Part shown: piece by piece, positions 53,278 to 62,941 of the stretch | How the letters are laid out: each line of letters starts with the position of its first letter | Position numbering within the stretch: position 1 is the stretch's first letter | DNA from: Streptomonospora sp. PA3 | GTDB taxonomy: Bacteria; Actinomycetota; Actinomycetes; Streptosporangiales; Streptosporangiaceae | Length of the DNA: 64,000 nt | Direction of reading: 5' to 3' | Assembly (NCBI RefSeq): GCF_009728995.1 | Contig: NZ_VTZW01000019.1 | Location: 248,001 to 312,000, forward strand | The notes under the pieces: model-generated | Told to the model about the DNA's origin: nothing | Databases searched by the model: none | Seen by the model: only the letters and a program-made list of their open reading frames with translations | Made by a program: the position numbers and the translations under genes

Positions 53278-55053
53278 TCAGCCCGATTCGCCGCCGGTCC
53301 GGGCGTCGTCGCCGCCGGGCCGGCTCCGCAGCCCGCCGGACTCCGTGCTCTCGGCGGTCTCGGTCGGTTCTCCGGATTCCAGGAAGGGCCGCACCATCTC
53401 GGGCGTCACGCCGCGCGCGAAGGCCACCGACTCGGTGAACGAGGCGTCGATCGCGGAGTAGCCGCCGCTTCCCGCCCCCACTGACAGCTCCAGGTCGGCC
53501 AGGCCGGCGCGGCGCTGGAACAGGGTTTGGCGCCACGTCCAGCCGATGATGGCGTCGCGCACGACCACGGCCTGCACGCGCCGCAGCGAGCCCGACCGCA
53601 CGCTGACCTGGCGGCCGTCGTCGCCGTGGCCCAGGGAGCGGTACCGGTCCACGCCCAGCGGCACGCCCAGCAGCGCCGGCAGGGCGAGCAGGACCGCCAC
53701 CCACAGCGGGGCGAGGAAAGCGGCCGCGGCCGCGGCGACGGCGAAGGGCGCCACCGCCCGGAGCAGCCGCCGCCCAAGCGCTGCGCGCGGGTGGCGCACG
53801 AGCGTGCCCCGGAAGGCGGTCAGCGCGCGGTCGGCGACCTCCTCCACCCGCCGGCGCGGCCCGATCGGCATCAGCACGGCGCGGGTGGCGGTCTCTCCCA
53901 GGCCGGTGACGATGGCGCGCAGGCGCACCGCCGAGCGCGTGCGCTCCAGCGGGTTGTCGAGCAGTTCGTGGCCGCGGATGCGGCGCTTCTCCAGCGTCAC
54001 GCTCTGCCGGGTCAGCAGTCCACGCTCGGCCACCAGCGCGTCGCCGCGGCGCAGCAGGGTGAACCGCCAATGCGTGAGCGCGTAGGAGACCACCGCGAAC
54101 AGCGGCATCGCGACCAGCAGCACCAGGACCAGCACCGCCGCGACCGCGACCAGTAGAGAGAAGGCCATCTCGGCGGCGAGCCGGTACAGGTCGTAGGCGG
54201 TGTCGCCGACCCGGTCCCCCGCGGCCTCCCCCAGACCTTGGCTGATCAGGCCGAACAGGGTGGCCAGCGCCACGAACGGGGTCAGCAGGTAGCCGAGGCT
54301 GAAGACGGCGTAGCCGTACCAGCTCGCCGGCATGGCGAAGTACACCTCGGTGTCGGACTCATCCGGGCCCGCGGCGCCGCCCGGCACCGGCGCCGCAGCG
54401 GCCGGAGCGGGTGCGGACTCCTCCCCGCGCAGGTGGGCGCGCCGCCGCAGCAGGACCCGGCGCAGCCGCTCGGCCTCCTCGGCGGTGACCGCGTCGAGTT
54501 TGCCCTCCTCGCTGCCGCCTCCGCCGGCGGCCGCCTCGATCTTGACGACGGCCAGCCCCAGCATGCGGTGAAGGGGATTGGAGCTGATGTCGACCCCGCG
54601 GATCCGCTCCAGCGGTATGGAGCGGTGTGAGCGGTTGATCAGGCCGCGGCGGATCTCCAGGCGCTCGGCGCCGACCTGGTAGCGGAACGTGTACCAGGTG
54701 ACCAGGCCGCTGAGCACCATCGCCGCGATGGCGACAGCGGCGCCGCCCAGCATCCACGGGTTGAAGCTGTAGGTGCCGGCGATCAGCGCGACCACGACGG
54801 GGACGAGGTAGCTGCGCAGGTAGTTGAGGGGCGAGGTGAGCAGGGTCAGCGGGCTGAGGCGGTAGGCCGGCTCCGCCTCGGCCGCGGCCTCGTGCCCGCT
54901 TCCGGGTCCAGGCGCGGCGGCCTCCTCCTGCGGCGCGGCCGGGTGCTCGGGGTCCCGGGGAGCGTATCCGGCGCCCGCGGGCGGCTCGCCTCCGGCGCGC
55001 TCGGTCTCGCCCGGGCGCGACCGGGGTTCCTCGGGCGGAGGGTTCTCGCTCAT
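53278..55053 (-). CDS. Large PH-domain membrane protein (YdbT-like)
   Basis: 591 residues with three bacterial PH (bPH2) units separated by paired helices. The first has LTLLTSPLNYLRSYLVPVVVALIAGTY, then YQVGAERLEIRRGLINRSHRSIPLERIRGVDISSNPLHRMLGL. The second has FTLLRRGDALVAERGLLTRQSVTLEKRRIRGHELLDNPLERT. The third has QVSVRSGSLRRVQAVVVRDAI. This is the YdbT/YdbS two-gene arrangement. In Bacillus the pair helps protect against certain bacteriocins, but a role here is unproven. The first 75 residues are acidic and disordered. Confidence 0.88.
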   Translation of the reverse strand: MSENPPPEEPRSRPGETERAGGEPPAGAGYAPRDPEHPAAPQEEAAAPGPGSGHEAAAEAEPAYRLSPLTLLTSPLNYLRSYLVPVVVALIAGTYSFNPWMLGGAAVAIAAMVLSGLVTWYTFRYQVGAERLEIRRGLINRSHRSIPLERIRGVDISSNPLHRMLGLAVVKIEAAAGGGGSEEGKLDAVTAEEAERLRRVLLRRRAHLRGEESAPAPAAAAPVPGGAAGPDESDTEVYFAMPASWYGYAVFSLGYLLTPFVALATLFGLISQGLGEAAGDRVGDTAYDLYRLAAEMAFSLLVAVAAVLVLVLLVAMPLFAVVSYALTHWRFTLLRRGDALVAERGLLTRQSVTLEKRRIRGHELLDNPLERTRSAVRLRAIVTGLGETATRAVLMPIGPRRRVEEVADRALTAFRGTLVRHPRAALGRRLLRAVAPFAVAAAAAAFLAPLWVAVLLALPALLGVPLGVDRYRSLGHGDDGRQVSVRSGSLRRVQAVVVRDAIIGWTWRQTLFQRRAGLADLELSVGAGSGGYSAIDASFTESVAFARGVTPEMVRPFLESGEPTETAESTESGGLRSRPGGDDARTGGESG

Positions 55054-55123
55054 CTGGCTCCTCGGATCGGCCCGGACCCGCGCGGGCGAAGGACCGCAGC
55101 GCCGCGCGGGGCGGGTGCGGCGC

Positions 55124-55645
55124 TCATGTGGCGTCGTCGCGCAGTTCGGCGGCGCGCTCGGCCAGCTCCTCGGAGATCCGCTGGGCGTCGGCGGCGCCCA
55201 GCCCCTCGATCGTCGAGGAGCCGGCGTGCGAAGCGGTCTGCACCTCCAGCGTGGCGACGCCGAAGAGCCGCTCCATCCAGCCCTGGCGGTGGTCGACGGT
55301 CTGGATGCGGCTGACGGGGACCAGCTGCCACTGGCGGCTGAACCAGCCGACGCGGGTGTAGACGACGTCGGCGGTGACCTCCCAGCGGTGCACGCGGTAG
55401 CGCCACCGGGGCACGACCACGGTGCGCACGGCCGCGTAGGCGGCGTAGAGGACGGGCAGCCACCAGGCGTTGCGCAGCAGCCAGTCGGGCACCCACTCCC
55501 AGGACACGGCGCGCAGCCCCCACGCCCCCGCGCACAGCAGCGCGAGCAGCACCGCCGACCCGATCGCGGCCTGCAGGGTCCACATGTGCACCGATCTCGG
55601 TGACACGCGGTTCGTCGGGGGTCTCAATCGCGTCGTCGTCGCCAC
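55124..55645 (-). CDS. Small PH-domain membrane protein (YdbS-like)
   Basis: 173 residues from a GTG at 55645 (VATTTRLRPPTNRVSPRSVHM). Two helices (IGSAVLLALLCAGAWGLRAV and WWLPVLYAAYAAVRTVVV) precede one bPH2 domain with YRVHRWEVTADVVYTRVGWFSRQWQLVPVSRIQTVDHRQGWMERLFG. This is the YdbS signature. It leads the two-gene unit; the larger partner starts 70 bases after its stop. Confidence 0.88.
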   Translation of the reverse strand: MATTTRLRPPTNRVSPRSVHMWTLQAAIGSAVLLALLCAGAWGLRAVSWEWVPDWLLRNAWWLPVLYAAYAAVRTVVVPRWRYRVHRWEVTADVVYTRVGWFSRQWQLVPVSRIQTVDHRQGWMERLFGVATLEVQTASHAGSSTIEGLGAADAQRISEELAERAAELRDDAT

Positions 55646-55773
55646 GGCACCGAGTCTAGGCGCGGCGCGCGTCGCCTGGATCACACGCCGCGACCGGCTC
55701 CGCGCCGGGAAGCCTGTGCCGACCCGCGGTGTTGCACCCATGCGCGGACCGCGGGAACCGGGTGTCCGCGGTA

Positions 55774-55813
55774 TGTCAGCCGTTGCGGGAGCGATTGTCA
55801 GCGGTTTGTCAGT
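55774..55813 (+). promoter_or_regulatory. Phased TGTCAG heptamers upstream of drrA (candidate SARP site)
   Basis: TGTCAGC occurs at 55774-55780 and 55796-55802, and TGTCAGT at 55807-55813. The starts are 22 and 11 bases apart. SARP regulators bind heptamer direct repeats with 11-base periodicity near the -35 box. The site is 47-86 bases before the drrA start, and an AfsR-type SARP gene lies 2.9 kb away. Confidence 0.6.
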
Positions 55814-55859
55814 ACCCCGCCCGAGACTGGCGGCATGAACGCATACGGGGAGGAACGAG

Positions 55860-56849
55860 ATGACTGACGCCATCCGGGCGGAAGGTCTTGTCAAGAGGTT
55901 CAAGGGGCAGACCGCGCTCGGCGGGGTGGACCTCACGGCGCGCACCGGAGCCGTTCTCGGGGTGCTGGGGCCCAACGGCTCCGGCAAGACGACTACGGTG
56001 CGGATTCTGGCGACCCTGCTGCAGCCCGACTCCGGGCACGCCGTGGTCGGCGGCTACGACGTGGTGCGCGAACCCCATCAGGTGCGCCGCCAGATCGGTC
56101 TCACCGGCCAGTACGCGGCCGTCGACGAGGACCTGACCGGGACGCAGAACCTGGTGCTGATCGCGCGGCTGCTGGGATTCTCGCGCTCGGCGGCCAAGGT
56201 CCGCGCCGGCGAGCTGATGGACCGCTTCGCCCTGGCCTTCGCCGCCGACCGCCCGGTCAAGACCTACTCCGGCGGCATGCGGCGCCGCCTGGACCTCGCC
56301 GCCAGTCTGGTGGGCCGGCCCTCGCTGCTGTACCTGGACGAGCCCACGACCGGACTCGACCCCCACAGCCGCAACGAGCTGTGGGACGTGGTGCGCACCC
56401 TGGTGGACGACGGGGTCACCGTGCTGCTGACGACCCAGTACCTGGAGGAGGCCGACCAGTTGGCCGACGACATCGCCGTCCTTGACCGGGGCGAGGTCAT
56501 CAGCCGCGGCACCCCCGATGAGCTCAAGGCGCGAGCGGGCTCGCAGGTGCTGCAGGTGCGGCCGCTGGAGTCCGCCCGGCTGGAGCAGGTCGGACGCATC
56601 GTCGAGGACGTCACCGGCTCGGAGGTCCGCTCCGGCGAGGGCGCCGCCAACGCCTCGGTCACCGACACCACGGTCATGCCCGAGGTGGTGCGCCGCCTCG
56701 ACGACGAGGGCATCGCGGTCGCCGAGCTGGCCCTGCGCAGGCCCAGCCTGGACGAGGTGTTCCTGGCGCTTACTGGGCACACCGCCGAGAACGTTCCCGA
56801 TTCCGGCGGCGCCGCGGGCGCCGCAGAGACCGAGAGGACCCACGCATGA
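55860..56849 (+). CDS. ABC exporter ATPase (DrrA-like)
   Basis: 329 residues. Walker A is GPNGSGKTTTV, the signature TYSGGMRRRLDLAASLVGRP and Walker B LLYLDEPTTGLDP, with LLTTQYLEEADQLADDIAVLD. The C-terminal third (LALRRPSLDEVFLALTGH) is typical of the daunorubicin-resistance DrrA group. It energises drug or lipid export by the permease encoded next, which overlaps it by 4 bases. The start ATG follows GGGGAGGAACGAG. Confidence 0.93.
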   Translation: MTDAIRAEGLVKRFKGQTALGGVDLTARTGAVLGVLGPNGSGKTTTVRILATLLQPDSGHAVVGGYDVVREPHQVRRQIGLTGQYAAVDEDLTGTQNLVLIARLLGFSRSAAKVRAGELMDRFALAFAADRPVKTYSGGMRRRLDLAASLVGRPSLLYLDEPTTGLDPHSRNELWDVVRTLVDDGVTVLLTTQYLEEADQLADDIAVLDRGEVISRGTPDELKARAGSQVLQVRPLESARLEQVGRIVEDVTGSEVRSGEGAANASVTDTTVMPEVVRRLDDEGIAVAELALRRPSLDEVFLALTGHTAENVPDSGGAAGAAETERTHA

Positions 56850-57676
56850 GCGCCGTGGACACCGCCGAGCCGGCGGGCGGCACGGCCACCGCCCCCGTCG
56901 TCACCGCGCGGATCACCCCGCTGTCAACCGTGCAGCACGGTGCGCTGCTGACCTGGCGCAGTCTGCTGAAGATCAAGCGCAATCCCGAGGAAGTCCTCGG
57001 GCTGACGTTCATGCCCCTGATGTTCGTCGCGTTGTTCGTGTTCGTCTTCGGCGAGGCGATGATGGGCGACTGGCGGGCCTACCGCGACCTGATCACGCCG
57101 GGGATCATCGCCCAGTCGGTCATCTTCGCCACGATCGGCACCGGCGTCGCGCTGAACACCGACATCGAGAAGGGCATCTTCGACCGGTTCCGATCGCTGC
57201 CCATCGCGCGTTCGGCGCCGCTGATCGGCGCCATCCTCGGCGACCTGGTGCGCTACCTGCTGACCGTCATCATGGTCATGCTGGTGGCGGTGGTGATCGG
57301 CTACCGCCCCGAGGGCGGCGTGCCGGGCCTGCTGGCCGCGACCGCGGTGGTGATGGTCTTCGCGTTCGCCCTGTGCTGGCTGTCGGCGTTCATGGGGATG
57401 CTGCTGCGCACGCCCATGGCCGTGAACATCTTCGGATCGGTGTGGATGTTCCCGCTGACCTTCGGCAGCTCGGCGTTCGTGCCCACCGACCAGATGCCGG
57501 GGTTCATGCAGACCTTCGCCGAGGTCAACCCGGTCACCCACGTCATCAACGCCATGCGCGAGCTGCTGGCCGCCGAGCCCGCCGGCGAGTCGCTGCTGTG
57601 GGTCGCGATCTGGACCGCCATGATCACCGCCGTGTTCTTCCCGCTCGCCACCCGGGCCTACCGGCGCCGCGCCTGA
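56846..57676 (+). CDS. ABC exporter permease (DrrB-like, ABC-2)
   Basis: 276 residues with six helices. Visible features are LTWRSLLKIKRNPEEVLGLTFMPLMFVALFVFVFGEAM, NTDIEKGIFDRFRSLPIARSAPLIGAILGD and PTDQMPGFMQTFAEVNPVTHVINAMREL. These are the marks of DrrB-type ABC-2 permeases. It works with the preceding ATPase. The cargo is unknown; drugs, glycolipids or a native antibiotic are possible. Confidence 0.92.
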   Translation: MSAVDTAEPAGGTATAPVVTARITPLSTVQHGALLTWRSLLKIKRNPEEVLGLTFMPLMFVALFVFVFGEAMMGDWRAYRDLITPGIIAQSVIFATIGTGVALNTDIEKGIFDRFRSLPIARSAPLIGAILGDLVRYLLTVIMVMLVAVVIGYRPEGGVPGLLAATAVVMVFAFALCWLSAFMGMLLRTPMAVNIFGSVWMFPLTFGSSAFVPTDQMPGFMQTFAEVNPVTHVINAMRELLAAEPAGESLLWVAIWTAMITAVFFPLATRAYRRRA

Positions 57677-57840
57677 GAGGGCGCCCCGGCCCCCGCCCGG
57701 CGCGGACGGGATCGGGCGGTGCGGGGCCCCGCTCCGGGGCGGGCGGCGGGGAACCGCGGGCCGCCGGCGGGCGTCGGAGTCCTCGCAGGCCATCAACGCC
57801 CGCCGCGCGGCGGCGGCTCCAGCACGACCGGAAGGACACC

Positions 57841-58632
57841 ATGGGCATCAAGCGCATTCTCGCCGCATTCGGCATCGGCGGCCCGAGCATCGACACGGTC
57901 GTCACCCAGCCCCAGGCCAGGCCCGGCGAACGGCTGGAGGGTTACATCGACCTGGTCGGGGGCGACGTCGAGGCCGACATCGACGAGATCGCGGTGGCGC
58001 TCTCGGCCCGGGTCGAGGTCGAAAGCGGCGACTACGAGGGCCAGGTCACCCGCGAGTTCTCCCGCGTGCCCGTCTGCGGGGCCTTCCGCCTGGCCGCCGG
58101 CGAGCAGCGGCGGATCCCGTTCAGCTACCCCGTCTCCTACCAGAGCCCGCTGACCGACGCGGGCGGGCGCAGCCTCCCCGGCGCCATGCTGGGATTGAGC
58201 ACCGACGTCGTGATCGGCGGCGCGCCCGACAAGGGCGACCTCGACCCAGTGCGCATCCACCCCCTGCCGGCCCAGGACCGGGTGCTGGAGGCGGTGCACC
58301 GGCTCGGGTTCACCCTGCTCAAGACCGACATCGAGCAGGGCCGCCTGGTGGGCACGCGCCAGGAGTTCCCGATGTACCAGGAGCTGGAGTTCCGGGCGGC
58401 GCCGCAGTTCGCCGGCCGGATGAAGGAGATGGAGCTGTCGTTCGTCGCCGACCCGCAGGGCGTCGAGGTCGTGCTGGAGGTCGACAAGCGCGGGGGCCTG
58501 TTCACCGAGAGCCAGGACCGCTTCGCCCGGTTCCGGGTGGAGCACGCCCAGGCCGAGCAGGGCGGCGACTGGGCACCCGTGCTCGCCGACGCCGTGGAGT
58601 CGATGCTCAAGCGCCGCGGCATCTTCGGCTAG
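57841..58632 (+). CDS. Spo0M-like arrestin-fold protein
   Basis: 263 residues from the ATG at 57841 (GGAAGGA 5 bases upstream). It begins MGIKRILAAFGIGGPSIDTVV and continues RLEGYIDLVGGDVEADIDEIAVALSARVEVE, with FSRVPVCGAFRLAAGEQRRIPFSYPV. These fit the SpoOM (Spo0M) family, an arrestin-like beta-sandwich that affects sporulation and division in Bacillus. It lies 164 bases after drrB and could be read from the same promoter. Confidence 0.88.
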   Translation: MGIKRILAAFGIGGPSIDTVVTQPQARPGERLEGYIDLVGGDVEADIDEIAVALSARVEVESGDYEGQVTREFSRVPVCGAFRLAAGEQRRIPFSYPVSYQSPLTDAGGRSLPGAMLGLSTDVVIGGAPDKGDLDPVRIHPLPAQDRVLEAVHRLGFTLLKTDIEQGRLVGTRQEFPMYQELEFRAAPQFAGRMKEMELSFVADPQGVEVVLEVDKRGGLFTESQDRFARFRVEHAQAEQGGDWAPVLADAVESMLKRRGIFG

Positions 58633-58682
58633 CCGGCACCCCGCAGGTCCCTGTCCGCCGCCCCTCGCCCCGGCCGTGGCGG

Positions 58683-61600
58683 TCAGCCGGCGGACTCGGG
58701 GCTCCCCTCGCCCGCCCAGGAGTCCATCCAGGCACCCATCCGGTCGGGGGCGGTGGCCGCGCCGGCGGCGAACGCCCGGTCGAAGGCGGCGGCCCCCAGA
58801 CTGCCCCGGGCGCGGGCGCGGACGCGCACCACCGCGGGATCGGCCTCGTTGGGCAGGCCGCGTACCGCCTCGGCGCAGCCCAGCAGCACTGCGGCGCGTT
58901 CGGGCCACTCCCGGTGCAGCACCTCGGCCAGTTGCTCCAGCACGTCGGCGCAGGGCATCCCGGTCATGGCCGGAGTGATCATCCGCCAGGCGGCCGCGGC
59001 GTCGGCGAGTGCGGCGTCGCGGTCGCCGAGGGCCATCGCGATGCGGCTGCGCAGCGCCAGCCACACGGGTTCGATCTGCGCCCGCAGGACGGCGTTCATC
59101 GCGGCGACCTCGGCGGAGAGCGCCAGCACCATCTCGCGCGCGGCGGCGTACTCGCCCGCGGCGTACTCGACCTCGGCGGCGCCCACCTGGCAGAACAGCC
59201 GGGTGTCGCTGTCCGCGGCCAGGGTGCGGGCCTCGGCGATCTCGCGCCGGGCGGGCTCGATGCGGCCGCGCCCCGCCAGACCCATGGCCCGGCGCACCCG
59301 GAACTGGGAGCGCAGCCCGCCCACCCCGATCTCGGCGGCCAGGGTGTCGCCCTCGGCCAGCAGCTCCAACTCCCGGTCGAGGTCGGTGAGGTGGTAGAGG
59401 CCGGCGGCCATGGTCAGCGCATGCGCGGTGCCCCACCGGTCGCCGATGGTGCGGAACCGCTCCAAGGCGGTGAGGACGCGGCGGCGCCCCTCGCCGCCCT
59501 CACCCGAGTGCAGTGCCAGCAGGCCGCCGAAGAGCTGCGCCGCCGCGCGGATCCAGGGGTCGGGGTGGTCGGCCGCGGTCTCGGCCAGTCGGGCGCTGCG
59601 CTCGGTGCGGTCGTAGCCGAGCATCCCCAGCAGCATGGCGATCATGAGGAGCCCGGGGTGGTGCTCGGGCCGCCCGCCCGATTCGGCCAGCAGCTCCTCG
59701 GCCCGCAGCAGCCCCTTGACCGAGATGTCGCGGGCGTTGAAATCGGCGCCCAGTGAGTGGACGGCCAGGCAGTGGGCGTAGGCGACGATGCGGTCGGCGG
59801 GCGGGCGCTCGCCGACCGCCCGCAGCAGCTCGCCGCACAGCCGCACCAGGTCGGCCCAGGAGTTTCCCATCTGCCAGTACCAGCAGGAGGCGTGGAGCAG
59901 GTCGAGGGCTAGCGAGACCTCGCCCCGGCCGATCGCCCAGCGCAGCGCGGCGGTGAGGTTGTCGTGCTCCTGGCGCAGCAGCGCCAGCCAGCTCAGCTGC
60001 TCGGTGCGGCGCAGGTGCGGGTCGGCGCGGGTCCACAGGTCCAGCGTGTAGTCGGCGTGGGCGCGCCGCACGGCCGGCTCCTCGCCGCTCTCGGCGAGGC
60101 GCTGGGCTCCGTAGGCGCGCACCGTCTCCAGCATGCGGTAGCGGGGCTCGGATCCGCCGTCCTCGGCGACGTCGGCGATCACCAAGGACTTGTCGACCAG
60201 GGCGAACAGCACCGACCACACGTCGCGCTCGCCGATGGCGGCGTCTTGGGAGCCGACGTGCTCGACGGCGCCGAGGGCGGCACCGCCCGCGAAGACCGAC
60301 AGCCGGCGCAGCAGGGTGCGCTCGGCGTCGTCGAGCAGTTCCCAGCTCCAGTCGACGACGGCCTGCAGGGTCTGGTGCTGCGGCAGCGCGAAGCGGTTGC
60401 CGTTGGTGAGCAGCCGGAACCGGTCGGACAGCCGGGAGGCGAGGTGGGCGACGGGGATGGCCCGCAGCCGGGCCGCCGCCAGCTCCAGCGCCAGCGGCAT
60501 GCCGTCGAGTTCGCGGCAGATCCGCACCACGTGTTCGGCGTTGTGCTCGTCGAGCGCGAAGTCGGGATCGACCGCGCGGGCGCGTTCGACGAACAGCCGC
60601 ACCGAGGCGTAGTCGCCCGCGTCGCGGGCGGTGGTGGTCTCGGGCGGCAGCGCGAGGGAGGGCACGGCCAGCAGCCGCTCGCCGGCGATGCCGAGCGGTT
60701 CGCGGCTGGTGGCGAGCAGGCGCAGCCGGGGGCAGCGGGCGAGCAGCCGCTCGGCGACCTGCGCGGACTCGGCGACCAGGTGCTCGCAGTTGTCCAGGAT
60801 GAGCAGGGCGTCGCGGTCGGCGAGGAAGTCGACGACGCGGTCGATGATGTCTCCGCCGGCGGCGGGCGCCCCGGAGGACAGCGACATGCCCGGGGGCTCG
60901 CTCAGGCCCAGTGCGGCCAGCAGGGCGTGGGGGATGTCGGCGCCGTCGCGCAGCGGGGCGAGTTCGACGAACCACACCCCGCTCTCGGCCGGACGCTCGT
61001 CGGCGAAGCGGCCGCCGGCCTCGATGGACAGCCGGGTCTTGCCGGCGCCTCCGGGGCCGATCAGGGTCACCAGGCGTTCGTCGCGGAGCAGCCCACCGAC
61101 CTGGACGACCTCGTCCTCGCGGGCGACGAAGCTGGTCAGGATGTGCGGGAGGCGCTTGACCGGGCGCGCGGGGGGCGGGGCCGGCTCCGTCGGCGGTTCG
61201 GGCCGCGCCGGCGCCGGCGGTTCGCTGTGGAGCTCGCCGCGCAGCAGTCGCAGGTGCAGCCGCTGCATGTGCGGGGAGGGGTCCAGGCCCAGCTCCTCGG
61301 CCAGCCCGCGGCGCAGCCGGTCATAGGCGGCCAGGGCGTCGGCCTGGCGCCCCGCCGCCGACAGCGCGCGGACGAGCAGCTCGGCCGAGCGCTCGTCGTG
61401 GGGCTCGCGCGCGGCGAGCGCCTCGATCTCGGGCAGCGCGTCGTCGTGGCGGCCGAGGTCCAGACGCAGGGCCAGGCGCTCCAGCAGGATGCCGCGGCGG
61501 GATTCGGCCAGCCGCACGGCGACGTCCGCGGCGCCGCCGGTCTCGCCCAGGTCCGACAGGGCGGGTCCGCGCCACAGCGCGAGCGCCTCGCCCAGTAGTT

Positions 61601-61967
61601 CGTCGGCCTCTTGCAGGCGGCCTTCGGCTCGGGCGCGGCGCCCGCACCGGGCCAGGTCCTCGAACCGGTGGAGGTCGACGCTGCCGGCATCGACCTCCAG
61701 GCGGTAGCCGGCGGAGTCGCCGTGCAGGGGCGCGGAGGCGCCCAGCGCACGGCGCAGCCGCGAGGCCAGCGCCTGCAGGGCGTTGCCCGCGCTCTCGGGT
61801 TCGGGTTCACCGGCCCAGACGCCCCGGATCAAGCGCTCGCTGCCCACGGTGCGGCCGGGCGTGAGCAGCAGCAGCACGAGCAGGCGGCGCAGCCGCAGCC
61901 CGCCGACGGGCACTGCCGCGCCGTCGGCGGTGTAGACAGCGAGTGGACCGAGGATGGAAAACCGCAC
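58683..61967 (-). CDS. AfsR-type SARP regulator with NB-ARC and TPR regions
   Basis: 1094 residues. The N-terminus is an OmpR-like DNA-binding domain (MRFSILGPLAVYTADGAAV ... LRLRRLLVLLLLTPGRTV) followed by the BTAD domain (to about 250). A STAND ATPase follows: Walker A LIGPGGAGKTRLSIEAG, Walker B ALLILDNCEHLV and RLRLLATSREPLGIAGERLLAV. Helical TPR-like repeats fill the last 450 residues. Such large SARPs switch on antibiotic clusters or transporters when ATP or ligand is bound. It converges on spo0M. No biosynthetic gene cluster is nearby, so its nearest plausible targets are drrAB. Confidence 0.9.
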   Translation of the reverse strand: MRFSILGPLAVYTADGAAVPVGGLRLRRLLVLLLLTPGRTVGSERLIRGVWAGEPEPESAGNALQALASRLRRALGASAPLHGDSAGYRLEVDAGSVDLHRFEDLARCGRRARAEGRLQEADELLGEALALWRGPALSDLGETGGAADVAVRLAESRRGILLERLALRLDLGRHDDALPEIEALAAREPHDERSAELLVRALSAAGRQADALAAYDRLRRGLAEELGLDPSPHMQRLHLRLLRGELHSEPPAPARPEPPTEPAPPPARPVKRLPHILTSFVAREDEVVQVGGLLRDERLVTLIGPGGAGKTRLSIEAGGRFADERPAESGVWFVELAPLRDGADIPHALLAALGLSEPPGMSLSSGAPAAGGDIIDRVVDFLADRDALLILDNCEHLVAESAQVAERLLARCPRLRLLATSREPLGIAGERLLAVPSLALPPETTTARDAGDYASVRLFVERARAVDPDFALDEHNAEHVVRICRELDGMPLALELAAARLRAIPVAHLASRLSDRFRLLTNGNRFALPQHQTLQAVVDWSWELLDDAERTLLRRLSVFAGGAALGAVEHVGSQDAAIGERDVWSVLFALVDKSLVIADVAEDGGSEPRYRMLETVRAYGAQRLAESGEEPAVRRAHADYTLDLWTRADPHLRRTEQLSWLALLRQEHDNLTAALRWAIGRGEVSLALDLLHASCWYWQMGNSWADLVRLCGELLRAVGERPPADRIVAYAHCLAVHSLGADFNARDISVKGLLRAEELLAESGGRPEHHPGLLMIAMLLGMLGYDRTERSARLAETAADHPDPWIRAAAQLFGGLLALHSGEGGEGRRRVLTALERFRTIGDRWGTAHALTMAAGLYHLTDLDRELELLAEGDTLAAEIGVGGLRSQFRVRRAMGLAGRGRIEPARREIAEARTLAADSDTRLFCQVGAAEVEYAAGEYAAAREMVLALSAEVAAMNAVLRAQIEPVWLALRSRIAMALGDRDAALADAAAAWRMITPAMTGMPCADVLEQLAEVLHREWPERAAVLLGCAEAVRGLPNEADPAVVRVRARARGSLGAAAFDRAFAAGAATAPDRMGAWMDSWAGEGSPESAG

Positions 61968-62359
61968 GGGTCCATGATTGCCGATTCCCGCGACCGGAGC
62001 TCAACGGGTTTTGCGATCCGGTGGAAAACCCGTGTCCACCCCTCGGAGGAGGGCGAACAGCGACCACGGATCATCGCGCGGACCCGCCCCGAGCGCGGTC
62101 CGACACCGTCTGCCGCGCAGCCCGCAGGGGCGCCACCGGGCCGGCAGAGCGCCTGCAGGCCCCGGGGACACGCAGGCCACTCGGGGACGCAGCCCTCCGG
62201 GGACACAACAGTCCGCGGCGGGTGGGCGAACTCATCGCCGCTCCGTCCGCAGTATGGTTCGGGTATGCCGTGCCGCGCGGCCGCTGCGCGGGCCTTGCGC
62301 GCCCGCCGCGGCGCGATGGGCACCGGGACAGTCCCGTCGCATCGTCTCGCAGGAGCACC
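61968..62359. other. Divergent region between the SARP and the PEBP lipoprotein
   Basis: About 390 bases with no supported gene. It contains the inverted repeat at 62004-62033. Promoters for both flanking genes are expected here; no certain boxes are seen. Confidence 0.45.
62004..62033. promoter_or_regulatory. Inverted repeat upstream of the SARP gene
   Basis: ACGGGTTTT (62004-62012) and AAAACCCGT (62025-62033) are perfect 9-base arms with a 12-base spacer. They lie 37-66 bases upstream of the SARP ATG. It may be an operator for the SARP gene. Confidence 0.45.
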
Positions 62360-62941
62360 ATGTTCTCGGTCGACCGCCGTTCATCCCGATCGCGCCGCGC
62401 AGGGGCGCGGCTCGCCGCCGCGTGCGGTGCCGTGCTGGTCGCGGCCGCGGCCTCGGGGTGCGAGTCGCTGACCTCCGGTGCCGAGGTCGAACTCAGCGAC
62501 GACATCAACCTGACGAGCACGATGATGCAGGCGGGCGAACGCATCCCCAAGCTCTACACGTGCCGGGGCGAGGGGGTCTCGCCGACGCTGCAGTGGTCGG
62601 GGCTGCCCGACGACGACGTCACCGAGTCGCTGGCGCTGGTCGCCGACGCCCCCGAGCAGGCCACGGTGTTCTGGGTGCTCTACGGCATCGACCCCCAGAC
62701 CGCCGAGCTGCGGCAGGGCACGGTCCCCCACCCGGGCGAGCAGGGGCCCAACAGCGAGGGACGGACCTCCTACGACCCGCCCTGCTACGAACAGGACGGC
62801 GCCGACGAGATCCGCTTCACCCTCTACGCCCTCAGCAGCGACGTGGAGCTCGCCGACGACGCGTCGCTGGAGGCGGCGCTCGGCGCGATCGCCGACCGCG
62901 CGGTGGCGCGCGGCTCCCTCACCGTCACCAACGGCCCGTGA
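62360..62941 (+). CDS. PEBP (YbhB/YbcL) family lipoprotein
   Basis: 193 residues from the ATG at 62360 (AGGAG 5 bases upstream). A basic N-region and AAAASGC give a lipoprotein signal. The mature part reads LTSTMMQAGERIPKLYTCRGEGVSPTLQWSGLPDD, SLALVADAPEQATVFWVLYGID and PNSEGRTSYDPPCYEQDG. This is the Raf-kinase-inhibitor/PEBP fold of the YbhB type. Two mature cysteines (in YTCRG and PPCYE) could pair outside the cell. Ligand and role are unknown. Confidence 0.87.
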   Translation: MFSVDRRSSRSRRAGARLAAACGAVLVAAAASGCESLTSGAEVELSDDINLTSTMMQAGERIPKLYTCRGEGVSPTLQWSGLPDDDVTESLALVADAPEQATVFWVLYGIDPQTAELRQGTVPHPGEQGPNSEGRTSYDPPCYEQDGADEIRFTLYALSSDVELADDASLEAALGAIADRAVARGSLTVTNGP

